Positions 16,541 to 25,456 of a stretch of DNA of 64,000 bases are shown one piece after another. Position 1 is the stretch's first letter; every line of letters starts with the position of its first letter. The position numbers and the translations under genes are program-made. The notes beneath the pieces were generated by a model. The model was not told the DNA's origin. It ran no database searches and saw only the letters and a program-made list of their open reading frames with translations. Source of the DNA: JAOZPE01 sp964601275 (lineage in GTDB: Bacteria > Krumholzibacteriota > Krumholzibacteriia > JAJRXK01); NCBI GenBank assembly GCA_964601275.1, contig CAZRMV010000004.1, positions 248,001-312,000 on the forward strand, given 5' to 3'.

Positions 16541-18232
16541 TCAACCCTCCAGGGCGCTCTCCAACCGCGCCCGCACCTGTTGCTGGAGCGCCCGGCCCTT
16601 CTCCAACACCGCTTCGAGCGCGCGGTCCGCGCGCTGCCGGGTCTGCTGCGCCCAGTCGCGGTCGTTCGCCATCAGTCCCTCGAGATTGATCAGCACGTTG
16701 TACCAGGCGCCCTCGGCGCAGGCCATTGCGCAGAGCGCGGCCACGCCGGCGTCGCTCAGGCTGTTGGGGTTGCCGCGTTCGGCGACCTGGGCGGTGAGTT
16801 CGAGCACCGGCAGATTCCGCTCGAGCACTTCCAGGGGAACCAGGGTGGCCTTGCGGTTCGCCTCCCGCAGCGTCGCTTCGCGGGCGGCGATCTCCTCGTC
16901 GGTCTTCTTCGGCATGCGCCGGGCGGCCAGGACCGCGTTGAAGGCATCGGTATCGGCATCGACCGCTCGCATCAACCAGTCCTTGTGCGGCTGGGCCTGC
17001 ACCGCGACCTCGTTCATCGCCTCCCAATCGTCCTTCTGGTCCTTTCGTCCCACGGTGAGATTGGCGACCATCGCGGTCAAACCGGCGGCCAGACTTCCAC
17101 ACAGGGCGGCCACGCTTCCTCCTCCGGGAGCGGGGGATTCGCTGGAGAGCTCGTGGCCGAACGCGCTGAGGGTGAGATCGCGCAGGCCGGTCGTTCCCCT
17201 GGCCAGCCGGTACTCGATGATCTTCTCCTCGGGGTCGAAATCGGCGACATCGCGCAGTCCCAGGCTGCGGATGGCGCATTCGACGACCTCGGGTTCGGGA
17301 AGGCCGGCGCTCTTGCCTTGCTTGCGCAGGTAATGCCGGCCGGCCATCAGCATGGGCTCCAGCGGAACCAGTCCGACGATCTCGCTGCCGGTGACCCGCA
17401 GGCCGCGCTTCTCGGCTTCCTCGCAGCAGGCGTCGAAGACCTCGTGCAGACTGCTCACCTTGTAGTTGGTGAGGTTCATCGAGATCTGGGCCAGCTTGTA
17501 TTCATCGATGTACCAGCCCACTGCCTTCACGTGCTTGAAGCGGCCCGGCACCTTGATCGCCTTGCCGTTCTCGTCCCGGATGATCTTGCCGTTCGCATCG
17601 CGCTTGGCCCGTCCCTTCTCGCGCAGGTCCAGGGCGATGTCGCTGGCCTTCTTCTTGTCCTGGGTGTTCAGGTTGACGTTGTAGGCCAGCAGGAACTCGC
17701 GGGCGGAGATGGCGGTGGCTCCGGTGCGCGGATTGAAGACCGCCGGCCCGAAATCGGGCTTCCATTGCGGATCCTTCAGCTTCTGGGGAAGACCCTCGTA
17801 TTCCCCGCTGCGCACGTCCGCGAGGTTGACCCGCTCGGGGCGGCTCGCCGCGTGTTCGTAGAGGTAGACGGGAATCCCCAACTCCTCACCCACCCGTCGG
17901 CCCAGGCGGCGGGCCAGCTCGGCGCATTCCTCCATGGTGATCTCGGCCACCGGAACGAAGGGGCAGACGTCGGTGGCGCCCATGCGGGGGTGCGCGCCGT
18001 GATGCTTGCTCATGTCGATCAACTCGGCCGCCTTGACGATGCCCTGGAAAGCTCCTTCCAGCACCGCCTCGGGATCGCCGACCACGGTGACGACGGTGCG
18101 GTTGGTCGCCGCGCCCGGGTCGACATCGAGGACCTGGCAACCGTCGACCGCGTCGATGGCGCGGGTGATCTGTTCGATCACCGCGAGGTCACGGCCTTCG
18201 CTGAAATTGGGCACGCATTCGACAATGGCCAT
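16541..18232 (-). CDS. Glutamate formimidoyltransferase / formiminotetrahydrofolate cyclodeaminase fusion
   Basis: 563 residues, about the size of the animal bifunctional FTCD enzyme. The N-terminal domain (about 1-310) starts MAIVECVPNFSEGRD and carries the catalytic SKHHGAHPRMGATDVCPFVP region; it transfers the formimino group of formiminoglutamate to tetrahydrofolate. The C-terminal cyclodeaminase domain (about 350-563, SESPAPGGGSVAALCGSLAA) then releases ammonia and gives methenyl-THF. This is the end of histidine breakdown and feeds one-carbon metabolism. No hutH, hutU or hutI lies nearby. The gene has its own promoter-like sequence at 18278-18306 with a leader of about 38 nt. Confidence 0.93.
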   Translation of the reverse strand: MAIVECVPNFSEGRDLAVIEQITRAIDAVDGCQVLDVDPGAATNRTVVTVVGDPEAVLEGAFQGIVKAAELIDMSKHHGAHPRMGATDVCPFVPVAEITMEECAELARRLGRRVGEELGIPVYLYEHAASRPERVNLADVRSGEYEGLPQKLKDPQWKPDFGPAVFNPRTGATAISAREFLLAYNVNLNTQDKKKASDIALDLREKGRAKRDANGKIIRDENGKAIKVPGRFKHVKAVGWYIDEYKLAQISMNLTNYKVSSLHEVFDACCEEAEKRGLRVTGSEIVGLVPLEPMLMAGRHYLRKQGKSAGLPEPEVVECAIRSLGLRDVADFDPEEKIIEYRLARGTTGLRDLTLSAFGHELSSESPAPGGGSVAALCGSLAAGLTAMVANLTVGRKDQKDDWEAMNEVAVQAQPHKDWLMRAVDADTDAFNAVLAARRMPKKTDEEIAAREATLREANRKATLVPLEVLERNLPVLELTAQVAERGNPNSLSDAGVAALCAMACAEGAWYNVLINLEGLMANDRDWAQQTRQRADRALEAVLEKGRALQQQVRARLESALEG

Positions 18233-18277
18233 GGAAGACTCCAGGGTTGAAGAGAAACCGCAGCGACCGGGCAGTAG

Positions 18278-18306
18278 AGGATAGGACGCGGTCGGGGAGG
18301 ATTCAA
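18278..18306 (-). promoter_or_regulatory. Promoter of the FTCD gene
   Basis: Minus strand: TTGAAT (18301-18306), exactly 17 bp, TATCCT (18278-18283). One of the better box pairs in the window; the predicted start near 18270 is 38 nt before the ATG. Confidence 0.5.
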
Positions 18307-18419
18307 GCCGGGCGCGTCCAGGCCGAGGTGGACCGCAAGCCTCGGTGGGGTGAGAATCACGGAGGCAACCCGCGGGGAGATCTTCCTCCCCGGGCCGCAC
18401 CCATGCCATGGAGGAGATC

Positions 18420-19241
18420 GTGCCCACGCTGAAGGAAAAGACCCTGTTCATCACCGGGGCCAGCCGGGGCATCGGCAAGGCCATCGCCCTGCGGGCGGCC
18501 CAAGACGGCGCCCGGCTTGTCCTGGCGGCCAAGACCACCCGCGAACATCCGCGGCTTCCCGGGACCATCCATACCGCGGCCCGGGAGGTGGAAGAAGCCG
18601 GCGGAGAGGCCCTGGCGGTGAAGTGCGATGTGCGCCACGACGAGGAAGTGGAGGCCGCGGTCACCGCGGCGGTGGAACGATTCGGGGGCATCGACATCCT
18701 GGTGAACAACGCGGGGGCTTTGGCCCTCACCGGGACCCTCGAGACCACGATGCGCACCTATGACCGCCTCTTCGCGGTGAATGCGCGGGCGGCGTTCCTG
18801 TGCTCGAAGCTCTGCCTGCCCCACCTGATGGAAGCGGCCAATCCGCACATCCTCAACATCTCCCCACCCCTGAACTGGGACCCGCGATGGTTCAAGGACC
18901 ATGCCGCGTACAGCTTGTCGAAATACGGGATGAGCGTGTGGGTCATGTCCATGAGCGCGGAATTCGCCGATCGGGGCGTCGCGGTGAACGCCTTGTGGCC
19001 CAAGACGACCATTGCGACGGCGGCGGTGGCGAATCTCCTGGGAGGAGAGCCCATGCTGCGGCGCAGCCGCAAACCATCGATCATGGGTGACGCGGCCCAC
19101 GCCCTCCTCGTCCGGGACAGCCGGTCCTGCACCGGCAACTTCTACCTGGATGAGGAGGTTCTTCTGGAAGAAGGCGTGGAGGACCTCGACGCGTATGCGG
19201 TCGAGCCGGGAAACGATCTCCACCCGGATCTCTTCGTCTAG
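18420..19241 (+). CDS. Short-chain dehydrogenase/reductase, HSDL2-like
   Basis: 273 residues from a GTG at 18420 that has GGAGG 5 bp upstream; an ATG at 18408 overlaps that site and is less likely. NAD(P)-binding TLFITGASRGIGKAIALRA at the N terminus, the NNAG motif in DILVNNAGALALTGTLE, and the catalytic YSLSKYGM (Tyr and Lys in YxxxK) are all present. A histidine insertion after the cofactor loop (REHPRLPGTIHTAAREVEE) and the NISPPLNWDPRWFKDHAAYS stretch are typical of the hydroxysteroid dehydrogenase-like 2 subgroup, linked to fatty-acid metabolism in eukaryotes. The substrate is unknown. Divergent from the FTCD gene. Confidence 0.86.
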   Translation: MPTLKEKTLFITGASRGIGKAIALRAAQDGARLVLAAKTTREHPRLPGTIHTAAREVEEAGGEALAVKCDVRHDEEVEAAVTAAVERFGGIDILVNNAGALALTGTLETTMRTYDRLFAVNARAAFLCSKLCLPHLMEAANPHILNISPPLNWDPRWFKDHAAYSLSKYGMSVWVMSMSAEFADRGVAVNALWPKTTIATAAVANLLGGEPMLRRSRKPSIMGDAAHALLVRDSRSCTGNFYLDEEVLLEEGVEDLDAYAVEPGNDLHPDLFV

Positions 19242-19255
19242 AGGCGGTTCGCGTT

Positions 19256-19285
19256 CTCTCGGGGAGAGCCCCCCGGCAGCCGGGG
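19256..19285. terminator. Two small GC hairpins between convergent genes
   Basis: CTCTC/GAGAG (19256-19268) and CCCCGG/CCGGGG (19271-19285) lie between the SDR gene ending at 19241 and the kinase gene ending at 19309. No T run; a bidirectional terminator is possible. Confidence 0.28.
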
Positions 19286-19308
19286 AGCCGCGTTCTCCGG
19301 GCGCGCGG

Positions 19309-20967
19309 TCACCGCAACAATCCGGCCAGGTGCTTGCGCAGATCGACGATCCCGAAGGGCTTGGGCAGGAAGTCGGTCCGGCCGGCGCTGGTCGGGTCGT
19401 GGCCGGTCTCCATCTCGTCGAACCCGCTGGTGAGCAGAACCGGCAGTTCGCGGTTCTCCCGCCGGATTCTCTGCAACAGTTCTTCGCCGCTCATGCCCGG
19501 CATGGTCATGTCCAACATCACCAGGCGGTAACGGTCGGCGTTCTTCGAAAGGATCCGCCATCCCTCGTCTCCGGTGGCAGCGACGTCCACGGTGAAACCG
19601 AGCACCTCGAGCAGCCGCCGGGTCACGGTGCGGACGGTTTCCTCGTCTTCGACCAGGAGGATGATGCCGTCTCCGGTCCATTCCTCGGCGGAATCCTCGC
19701 CCTCCAGGCTCTCGGGGGCCTTCTCTCCCGTCGCGAGAAAGCACACCCGGAAGGTGCTTCCCTTGCCGGGTTGGCTGTCCACCCGGATGGTGGCGTCCAT
19801 GCTCCGGATGATTCCCAGGGTCGAGGCGAGTCCCAGGCCGCGGCCGGCGAACTTCGTGCTGAAGAAGGGATCGAAGATCTTCGACATCGTTTCTTCGTCC
19901 ATTCCCTCTCCATTGTCCTCGACTTCCAGGAAGACGTACCGGCCCGGGGGAAGATCCCGGTCGAGCCAGGCCGAGCGAAGGTTCTTCTCGGTGCAATCCA
20001 TGACGCCGGTGCGAACCCGGATGTGGCCGCCTTCGGTGCCGAGCGCTTCGGCCGCGTTCACCAGCAGGTTGAGGATGACCTGGCGGATCTGGCCGACATC
20101 CGCCTGGATGGCCGGGGGTGAGGGAATCAGTTCGATATCCAGCCGCGCGTTGCGAGGCACCGACACCCGGAAAAGATGCCGCATGTCCTCGACCACTGCG
20201 GAGAGATCGACCAGTTCGAGCTCGGTGTGTCCACGGCCGGCATAGGTGAGTATGCGGCGCGCAAGATCAGTGGCCTTTTCCGCGGCCCGCCGGATTTCGT
20301 CCATGTGTGCGCGCGCGGGATGCCCGGCGGCCAGGCTCTCCAGCGCGAGTTCGGCGCTGCCCCGGACACTGCTCAGCAGGTTGTTGAAGTCGTGGGCGAT
20401 GCCACCGGCGAGAACCCCGAGGCTCTCCAGCTTCTGGGCGTGCAACACCTGGGCCTGGAGATTCTCCCGCTCCTCCTCGGCTCTCTTGCGGGCGGTGATG
20501 TCGGTCAGGGTGACCAGGTCGGCGGGCCGTCCCTGGAAGAGAACGGTCTTCGAATACACTTCCACCCAGCGGGCTTCGCCGTCGGCCGCAACCAGCCGCA
20601 GCGGATAGTTCGTCACGACATCGTGGTCGCCCCGCATCTTCCGGGTGATCTGTTCCACGACGAAGTCCCGGTCCTGGTCATGGATGATTCTGCGGATCTG
20701 CTCGGACGGAGAAAGCCGATGCAATTCCGCGAGGCTGTAGCCGACCATTCTCGCAAAGGCCTCGTTGACGTATTTCATCTTCGAGTCCTGCAACACGAGG
20801 ATTCCCATCATCGATTGCTCGGAGATGATGCGGAATTTCTCCTCGCTGGCCCGCAGGGCCTCCTCGGCCGCGTCCCGGTGTCGCTCCGCCTCTTTCAACA
20901 GCGCCAGACGCTGCTCCAGGTCGAGAATCTTCGCGCGCAGTTCCTCGTATTCTTCCGGGCTGGGCAT
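19309..20967 (-). CDS. Hybrid sensor histidine kinase (PAS-HisKA-HATPase-REC)
   Basis: 552 residues, soluble (no membrane segment seen). Residues 1-40 form a coiled coil, 42-160 a PAS domain (FRIISEQSMMGILVLQDSKM), 180-250 a HisKA dimerisation domain with His192 in GGIAHDFNNLL, 280-415 an HATPase domain (Asn304, DNGEGMDEE at 351-359, GRGLGLASTLGI) and 433-552 a receiver domain with Asp486 (LVMLDMTMPGMSG) and Lys536. The H-D-F-N-N-L box and the C-terminal receiver resemble the CckA type of phosphorelay kinase. No cognate histidine phosphotransferase or response regulator is adjacent. The ribosome site before the ATG at 20967 is weak. What the PAS domain senses cannot be told. Confidence 0.9.
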   Translation of the reverse strand: MPSPEEYEELRAKILDLEQRLALLKEAERHRDAAEEALRASEEKFRIISEQSMMGILVLQDSKMKYVNEAFARMVGYSLAELHRLSPSEQIRRIIHDQDRDFVVEQITRKMRGDHDVVTNYPLRLVAADGEARWVEVYSKTVLFQGRPADLVTLTDITARKRAEEERENLQAQVLHAQKLESLGVLAGGIAHDFNNLLSSVRGSAELALESLAAGHPARAHMDEIRRAAEKATDLARRILTYAGRGHTELELVDLSAVVEDMRHLFRVSVPRNARLDIELIPSPPAIQADVGQIRQVILNLLVNAAEALGTEGGHIRVRTGVMDCTEKNLRSAWLDRDLPPGRYVFLEVEDNGEGMDEETMSKIFDPFFSTKFAGRGLGLASTLGIIRSMDATIRVDSQPGKGSTFRVCFLATGEKAPESLEGEDSAEEWTGDGIILLVEDEETVRTVTRRLLEVLGFTVDVAATGDEGWRILSKNADRYRLVMLDMTMPGMSGEELLQRIRRENRELPVLLTSGFDEMETGHDPTSAGRTDFLPKPFGIVDLRKHLAGLLR

Positions 20968-21065
20968 GGTGTGTGGCTCGGGCTTCTCCAGGGGTTCCTC
21001 GTGTCCGGTACTTCCATGGACGAAACCCCACGGGGTCGGCGGGAATCCATGGATCGGCGAAGCCC

Positions 21066-21074
21066 AGGATAACA
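21066..21074 (-). promoter_or_regulatory. Possible extended -10 for the hybrid kinase
   Basis: Minus strand TGTTATCCT (TATCCT at 21066-21071, preceded by TGT), an extended -10. No good -35 box. Leader would be about 92 nt. Confidence 0.28.
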
Positions 21075-21190
21075 GGATTCCCACCGGCCGGCGAGATGTG
21101 ACTCGGCAGTGGAGCGGTTGCATGGGACGGATTACACTTCGCCGGTGAACCTCGAGACGGCGCGATGGCGCCGGCAACCCGGGAGCGGTC

Positions 21191-21973
21191 ATGGAAGCCA
21201 AGCAAACACGTCACGCGCTGGTCTGCGGGGCCAGCATGGGAATCGGGCGGGCGGCGGCCTTCGCCCTCGCCCGCCGGGGCATCGAAGTGACCCTCCTCGC
21301 GCGTTCCGAGGAGGCCCTGGTCAAGACGGCAAGCGACCTGGTCGTCGCGGGTGCGCCCGAGGCCCACGTCGTGCCCGCCGACCTGGACGAGCTCGCAGTC
21401 GCCGAACCGAAGGTGCGGGACCATGTCGAGGAACAGGGTCCCATCCACATCCTGGTGAACAATACCGGTGGACCACCCTTCGGCCCCATCCTCGACGCCG
21501 GAGCCCGGGAGTTCCTCGAGGCCTTCTCGCGCCACGTCCTCGCCTCGCATCTCCTGGTGCAGATCTGCCTGCCCGGCATGCGGGCGGAAGGCTTCGGGCG
21601 CATCATCAATGTGGTCTCGACCTCGGTGTACGAGCCCATCCCCGGACTGGGGGTGAGCAACACCGTCCGTGCGGCGATGGCCGGCTGGTCGAAGTCCGTC
21701 TCGCGGGAGCTTCCTCCCGGGGTCACCATCAACAATGTGCTTCCCGGCTTCACCGATACCGAGCGCCTGGCGGAACTGAAGACCGCGTTGGCCCGCCAGC
21801 GGGGGGTCGATGAGGAAGTGATCGAACGGGAATGGTTGGCGCAGATTCCCGAAGGCCGCCTGGCCCGCCCGGAAGAGCCGGGCGAGTTCATCGCCTACCT
21901 GGCTTCCCCCGCCGCGGACTATATCCGGGGACAGAGCATCGCCATCGACGGCGGAAGGATGCACAGTATCTGA
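21191..21973 (+). CDS. SDR-family protein with a non-canonical active site
   Basis: 260 residues. The cofactor motif HALVCGASMGIGRAAAFALA and the NNTGGPPFGP loop (N-N-T-G instead of N-N-A-G) fit the SDR fold, and the C terminus PAADYIRGQSIAIDGGRMHS is typical of 3-oxoacyl-ACP-reductase-like members. At the catalytic position the usual YxxxK is replaced: counting 13 residues from the conserved serine in VVSTSVYEPI leads to SNTVR, that is Ser in place of Tyr and Arg in place of Lys. A subgroup of SDRs annotated as atypical FabG-like proteins has this change, so it may be a family trait rather than decay. Divergent from the hybrid kinase gene. Confidence 0.83.
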   Translation: MEAKQTRHALVCGASMGIGRAAAFALARRGIEVTLLARSEEALVKTASDLVVAGAPEAHVVPADLDELAVAEPKVRDHVEEQGPIHILVNNTGGPPFGPILDAGAREFLEAFSRHVLASHLLVQICLPGMRAEGFGRIINVVSTSVYEPIPGLGVSNTVRAAMAGWSKSVSRELPPGVTINNVLPGFTDTERLAELKTALARQRGVDEEVIEREWLAQIPEGRLARPEEPGEFIAYLASPAADYIRGQSIAIDGGRMHSI

Positions 21974-22025
21974 ATGCGGTACGACCGATCGTGTGGTGCA
22001 CACACTTCCGGCCGCGATGGTTGCC

Positions 22026-23594
22026 CTAGACCAGGATTTCCCGGGGCTTGCCCAGCAGGCCTTCCTCCAGCGATTCCCGCCAGCGGCGGGAAGCTTCTTC
22101 GCTGAGCGGACCGAGGAAGCCGCGCCAGGTGCGTCGCCACAGGAGATCGTCGAGGGTCTCGGCGAACTCGTGGCGGACCGCGTGGATCACTTCGGCGCGG
22201 GTGAAGGGCAGGCCGTCCTCCAGGGTCTCTCCCCATTCGGGGTGTTCGCGGATCATCTGCAGGAGGGTGGGGTGGCGGCTGCCGTAGGTGCCCAGGATGT
22301 GCCGCAGGGTTTCCATCGGCAGGCGCAACTGGCGCGTCAGGAGGTTCTCGGCCACCTGGAAATAGTCGTTCATGTCCGGAATGTCCCCGCCGGGCAGGGG
22401 ACGTCGGGCGGTCGTGCAGGCGGGAAGATCGCGGCGGTCCAGGAGAAGGGCGATGCGATCGACCGCTTCCTCGGCCACCTTGCGGTAGGTGGTGAACTTG
22501 CCCCCGAGAACGCACAGCAGTCCCGGAGCTTCCTCGCGTACCTGGGCTTGTCGGGTGACCTCGCCGAGTTCCTCGTCCGACCCGGGAGGAAGGGTTCGCA
22601 ATCCGGCGAAGGCGGAAAGCACCGGGTACGCCGTGCCATCGGAGCGGGGAAAATAGCCGCCGAGTTCGCGCAGGAGATATTCGATCTCCTCCCGGGTGGG
22701 GTGCGTTTCGTCGGGTGGGCCCTCGTGTTCCACCTCGGTGGTGCCGACCAGGCTGCGCCCTTTCCAGGGCAGCACGAAAACAACGCGCCGGTCCTGTCGG
22801 GCCTGCAACAGGATGCCGTGACCTCTGGTCACCGCGGGAACCACGATATGGGTTCCCCGGCTGAGACGTGGAGTGACCGGCCGACTCAGGTCCTGCATAC
22901 CCAGGATCTTGCGGTACCACGGGCCGGCCGCGTTGACCACGATGCCGGCCTCCACCATGGCCTCCTCCCGGTGTCGCCGGTCGTGCAGGACGACGCCCTG
23001 GACGCGTTCCTCCCGGATCAAGAGATCGCGGCACTCCACCCGGGTGAGGATCAGCGCGCCGTGGGCCTGGGCATCGAGCGCATTCTCCAGGACCAGCCGG
23101 GCGTCATTCATCTGGGCGTCATGGAAATGGAAACCGCCCCCCAGTCCCTTCGGTTGCAAGCGCGATTCTTCCTCCAGGACCCGCTCGGGCGAGAACATGC
23201 GATGACGTCCCAGGCTGCGTCGGCCGGAGAGCAGATCGTAGAGGGTCAAACCGGCGTGCAGCTTCCAGCGGGGCCGGCCCAGATCGCGGTAGACCGGAAG
23301 AAGGAACGGCAAGGGCCGCACCAGGTGCGGGGCGATGCGCAAGAGGGTTTCCCGCTCGTGGAGGCTTTCCCACACCAGGCGGAAGCGCAGGTATTCAAGG
23401 TAGCGCAAGCCGCCGTGGGCCAGTTTCGAGCTGGCGCTGCTGGTGCCCGAGGCGAGATCGTCCTGTTCCACCAGGAGGACCGACAATCCCCGGAGCGCGG
23501 CGTCGCGCGCGATGCCGCACCCGGCGATGCCCCCGCCGATGATGACCACGTCGAAGCGGCGTCCCTGCAGCTCGGCGATCTCTCGGGTTCTCAT
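22026..23594 (-). CDS. glpD: Glycerol-3-phosphate dehydrogenase (FAD-dependent, aerobic type)
   Basis: 522 residues, usual length. N-terminal FAD-binding FDVVIIGGGIAGCGIARDAA; the GlpD signatures LASGTSSASSKLAHGGLRYL and AHGALILTRVECRDLL; GPWYRKILG; PRLSRGTHIVVP; and VFVLPWKGRSLVGTTEVEHE follow in the expected order, with the C-terminal helical domain from about residue 390. It oxidises glycerol-3-phosphate to dihydroxyacetone phosphate at the membrane, passing electrons to quinone. The ATG overlaps the stop of the glycerophosphodiesterase gene by 4 bp, so both form one operon that takes glycerophosphodiesters to a glycolytic intermediate. Confidence 0.94.
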   Translation of the reverse strand: MRTREIAELQGRRFDVVIIGGGIAGCGIARDAALRGLSVLLVEQDDLASGTSSASSKLAHGGLRYLEYLRFRLVWESLHERETLLRIAPHLVRPLPFLLPVYRDLGRPRWKLHAGLTLYDLLSGRRSLGRHRMFSPERVLEEESRLQPKGLGGGFHFHDAQMNDARLVLENALDAQAHGALILTRVECRDLLIREERVQGVVLHDRRHREEAMVEAGIVVNAAGPWYRKILGMQDLSRPVTPRLSRGTHIVVPAVTRGHGILLQARQDRRVVFVLPWKGRSLVGTTEVEHEGPPDETHPTREEIEYLLRELGGYFPRSDGTAYPVLSAFAGLRTLPPGSDEELGEVTRQAQVREEAPGLLCVLGGKFTTYRKVAEEAVDRIALLLDRRDLPACTTARRPLPGGDIPDMNDYFQVAENLLTRQLRLPMETLRHILGTYGSRHPTLLQMIREHPEWGETLEDGLPFTRAEVIHAVRHEFAETLDDLLWRRTWRGFLGPLSEEASRRWRESLEEGLLGKPREILV

Positions 23595-24331
23595 GCAGGG
23601 CCTCCGTCATACCGGTCGAGGATCTCCCGGGCTGCCGCCACGTCGTTGCAGCAGACCCCTTCGGCGCCCCGCTGAAGGGCCCGGGTGATGGCCTTCTCGC
23701 CGTCGACGGTCCAACACCACAAGCGCGCTCCGGTGCGCCGCACCGACTGGACGAAGGCGGGGGTCAAGAGATTCCAGCGCGCACTCACCGCGTGGAGCTT
23801 CCGGCGCTCGGCTGGGCTCAGGCGGAAGAGTCGTCGGGGATCGCTGAGGATGAGCACGCCTCGGCGGCCGGCCTCCAGGGCCCCGCGGACCAGGCCGGGG
23901 TCGAAGGAGGCCAGCAGGTGGGGCGAGCGCCGGGGCACCTGCCGGAGGCAGGCCTGGAGCAGTCGGCGATTGCCCGCGCGGCTGCGGCCGCCGCCGCGGG
24001 ATTTCAGTTCGAGGTACAGGGGAACCTTTCCCCCCACGGCGGCGAGCGCCTCGTCCAGCGAGGGAACCGCCGCCGGGGAGAAGGCGGGAAATCCTCGGGA
24101 GACGTCGACCCGGGCCAGCTCGGAGGCGGGCATCCGATCGAGGCGCCGGCGCATCCGGGCGCGCCGCCAGAGGGTTTCGTCGTGGCTGATCACGACCTCC
24201 CCGTCGCCCGAGAGGAGCAGGTCCATTTCGATCATGTCCGCCCCCCGCGAGACCGCCTGATCGAAGGCGGCCAGGGTGTTTTCCGGCGCGTGGGCGCTGT
24301 CGCCGCGGTGTGCGATGAGGAGCGGGGTCAT
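23591..24331 (-). CDS. Glycerophosphodiester phosphodiesterase
   Basis: 246 residues. Opens with the GDPD signature LLIAHRGDSAHAPENTLAAF (active-site His-Arg), followed by GADMIEMDLLLSGDGEVVIS with the metal-binding E-M-D, HDETLWRR, LYLELKSRGGG (E-x-K), and GARLWCWTVDGEKAITRALQ near the end. These enzymes hydrolyse glycerophosphodiesters to glycerol-3-phosphate and an alcohol. No signal peptide is visible, so it is the cytosolic (UgpQ-like) kind. First gene of the operon with glpD; the start codon lies after a C-rich tract with little ribosome-site likeness. Confidence 0.92.
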   Translation of the reverse strand: MTPLLIAHRGDSAHAPENTLAAFDQAVSRGADMIEMDLLLSGDGEVVISHDETLWRRARMRRRLDRMPASELARVDVSRGFPAFSPAAVPSLDEALAAVGGKVPLYLELKSRGGGRSRAGNRRLLQACLRQVPRRSPHLLASFDPGLVRGALEAGRRGVLILSDPRRLFRLSPAERRKLHAVSARWNLLTPAFVQSVRRTGARLWCWTVDGEKAITRALQRGAEGVCCNDVAAAREILDRYDGGPA

Positions 24332-24435
24332 GCGGGAAAAGGGGGGGCAAAGGGCGTGCCGGGAACTTTCCCAGGGGCGCAGAAGGGACGGATGTGGTAG
24401 CTTTTCACGGATTCATCCCGAGAGGCCCCCGTTCC

Positions 24436-25152
24436 ATGCGTCTGTGCGTCGTCGCCGATATCCACGGAAATCTTCCCGCTCTGCAGAGGGTCATGGCCGA
24501 CGCGCAGGAGCGCGGGGCCGATTCCTATGCCTGCCTGGGGGATATCGTAGGGTACGGGCCGCACCCTTCCGAGTGCCTCGATCTGCTGCGGAGTGTGGAC
24601 TGCCGCATGGTGCAGGGCAATCACGAAGCGGCGCTCCTGGGGCTTCCCGGCGCCGAGGGATTCAACGATTTCGCCCGGATCGCCCTGGAGACCAGCCGGG
24701 AGCGATTGCGGCCGGAGCAGCTCGAGGAGTTGAGGGCGCTTCGGCCCACCCTGCAGATCAGCGACGAGATCCTGCTCTCGCATGGCTCGCCCCTGGATCG
24801 GGACAAGTACCTCATCTTCAGCCGCGAGATCGAGGTCCTGCTGGAGAACGCAAGTCATCGGCTCATCTTCTGTGGGCACAGCCATCTGCAGTTCGTGCAC
24901 GACGGCCGGCAACTGCGGGCCGGACCGCTTGAAGGGTTTTCCCTGGAAGAGGATCGGCGCTACCTGGTCAATCCCGGGAGCGTGGGTCAGCCGCGGGACC
25001 GCGACTGGCGGACCGCCTACTGCCTGGTCGAGACCGAGAGCTGGACGGTGGACCAGATCCGCCTGGAATACGACCTGGAGGCGACCATCGAGGCCTACCA
25101 GGAGGCGGGTCTCCCCGAGTACTCGTGGCGCCGGCTGCGGGAGGGCCGCTAG
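24436..25152 (+). CDS. Calcineurin-like metallophosphoesterase
   Basis: 238 residues. Metal-binding motifs in order: VVADIHGN (D-x-H), CLGDIVGYGP (GD), VQGNHEAAL (GNHE), LLSHGSPLD and FCGHSHLQF (GHSH). This set marks the YfcE/MJ0936-like group of small phosphoesterases, which act on phosphodiesters or phosphoproteins; the natural substrate is unknown. The last third includes VNPGSVGQPRDRDWRTAYCL, a conserved closing motif of the group. Divergent from the glpD operon; convergent with the RNA unit at 25177-25450. Confidence 0.88.
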   Translation: MRLCVVADIHGNLPALQRVMADAQERGADSYACLGDIVGYGPHPSECLDLLRSVDCRMVQGNHEAALLGLPGAEGFNDFARIALETSRERLRPEQLEELRALRPTLQISDEILLSHGSPLDRDKYLIFSREIEVLLENASHRLIFCGHSHLQFVHDGRQLRAGPLEGFSLEEDRRYLVNPGSVGQPRDRDWRTAYCLVETESWTVDQIRLEYDLEATIEAYQEAGLPEYSWRRLREGR

Positions 25153-25176
25153 GGCCGCGATGCGACCCCCAAGAGA

Positions 25177-25200
25177 AAGAGGGCTGCAAGCAGCCCTCTT
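25177..25200 (-). terminator. Intrinsic terminator of the minus-strand RNA
   Basis: A perfect 11-bp inverted repeat (AAGAGGGCTGC and its complement, 25177-25187 with 25190-25200). On the minus strand it is followed by TCTCTT, a pyrimidine/T-rich tail, so it ends a transcript coming from the promoter at 25457-25485. It may also serve the convergent phosphoesterase gene. Confidence 0.62.
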
Positions 25201-25450
25201 CCCGATCACCGTTCGGCTAACCACGTTTACCGATGGACGGTCATCCGGTGATCCGGGCGGTAGGCTGCCTTCAGCCTCTGCTCTTCGTTCAAGCCACGGG
25301 GGTTGCCGGCAATGCCGGTTTCCTTCGGGCATATGCCCAGAGACCGTGGTGACGGACAACACGATCCGGGTGCCCCACGCCCCCCGATCCGCACCGTCCG
25401 TTCCAGCGGCAGCAGACGGGAAACCCCATCCTTGCTACCGCCCGGGATCA
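25177..25450 (-). ncRNA. Unidentified structured RNA with its own promoter and terminator
   Basis: Transcription from the promoter at 25457-25485 should start near 25450. The very 5' end (25435-25450, TGATCCCGGGCGGTAG) pairs with 25249-25263 to close the fold. Inside are helices 25352-25357 with 25396-25401 (ACGGAC), 25369-25373 with 25391-25395 (GGTGC), 25294-25299 with 25344-25349 (CCACGG), and in the last two small hairpins, 25306-25318 and 25327-25338. A competing helix, GATCACCG 25204-25211 with 25246-25253, overlaps the closing stem. The unit ends at the terminator 25177-25200. I looked for tmRNA, RNase P, SRP and known riboswitch motifs and found none. The next gene is convergent, so this is not a leader. 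Nature and role unknown. Confidence 0.5.
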
Positions 25451-25456
25451 CGCCCA

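Noticed and set aside
16337..18250. A 637-codon plus-strand frame
   Set aside because: Antisense to the well-supported formiminotransferase-cyclodeaminase gene.
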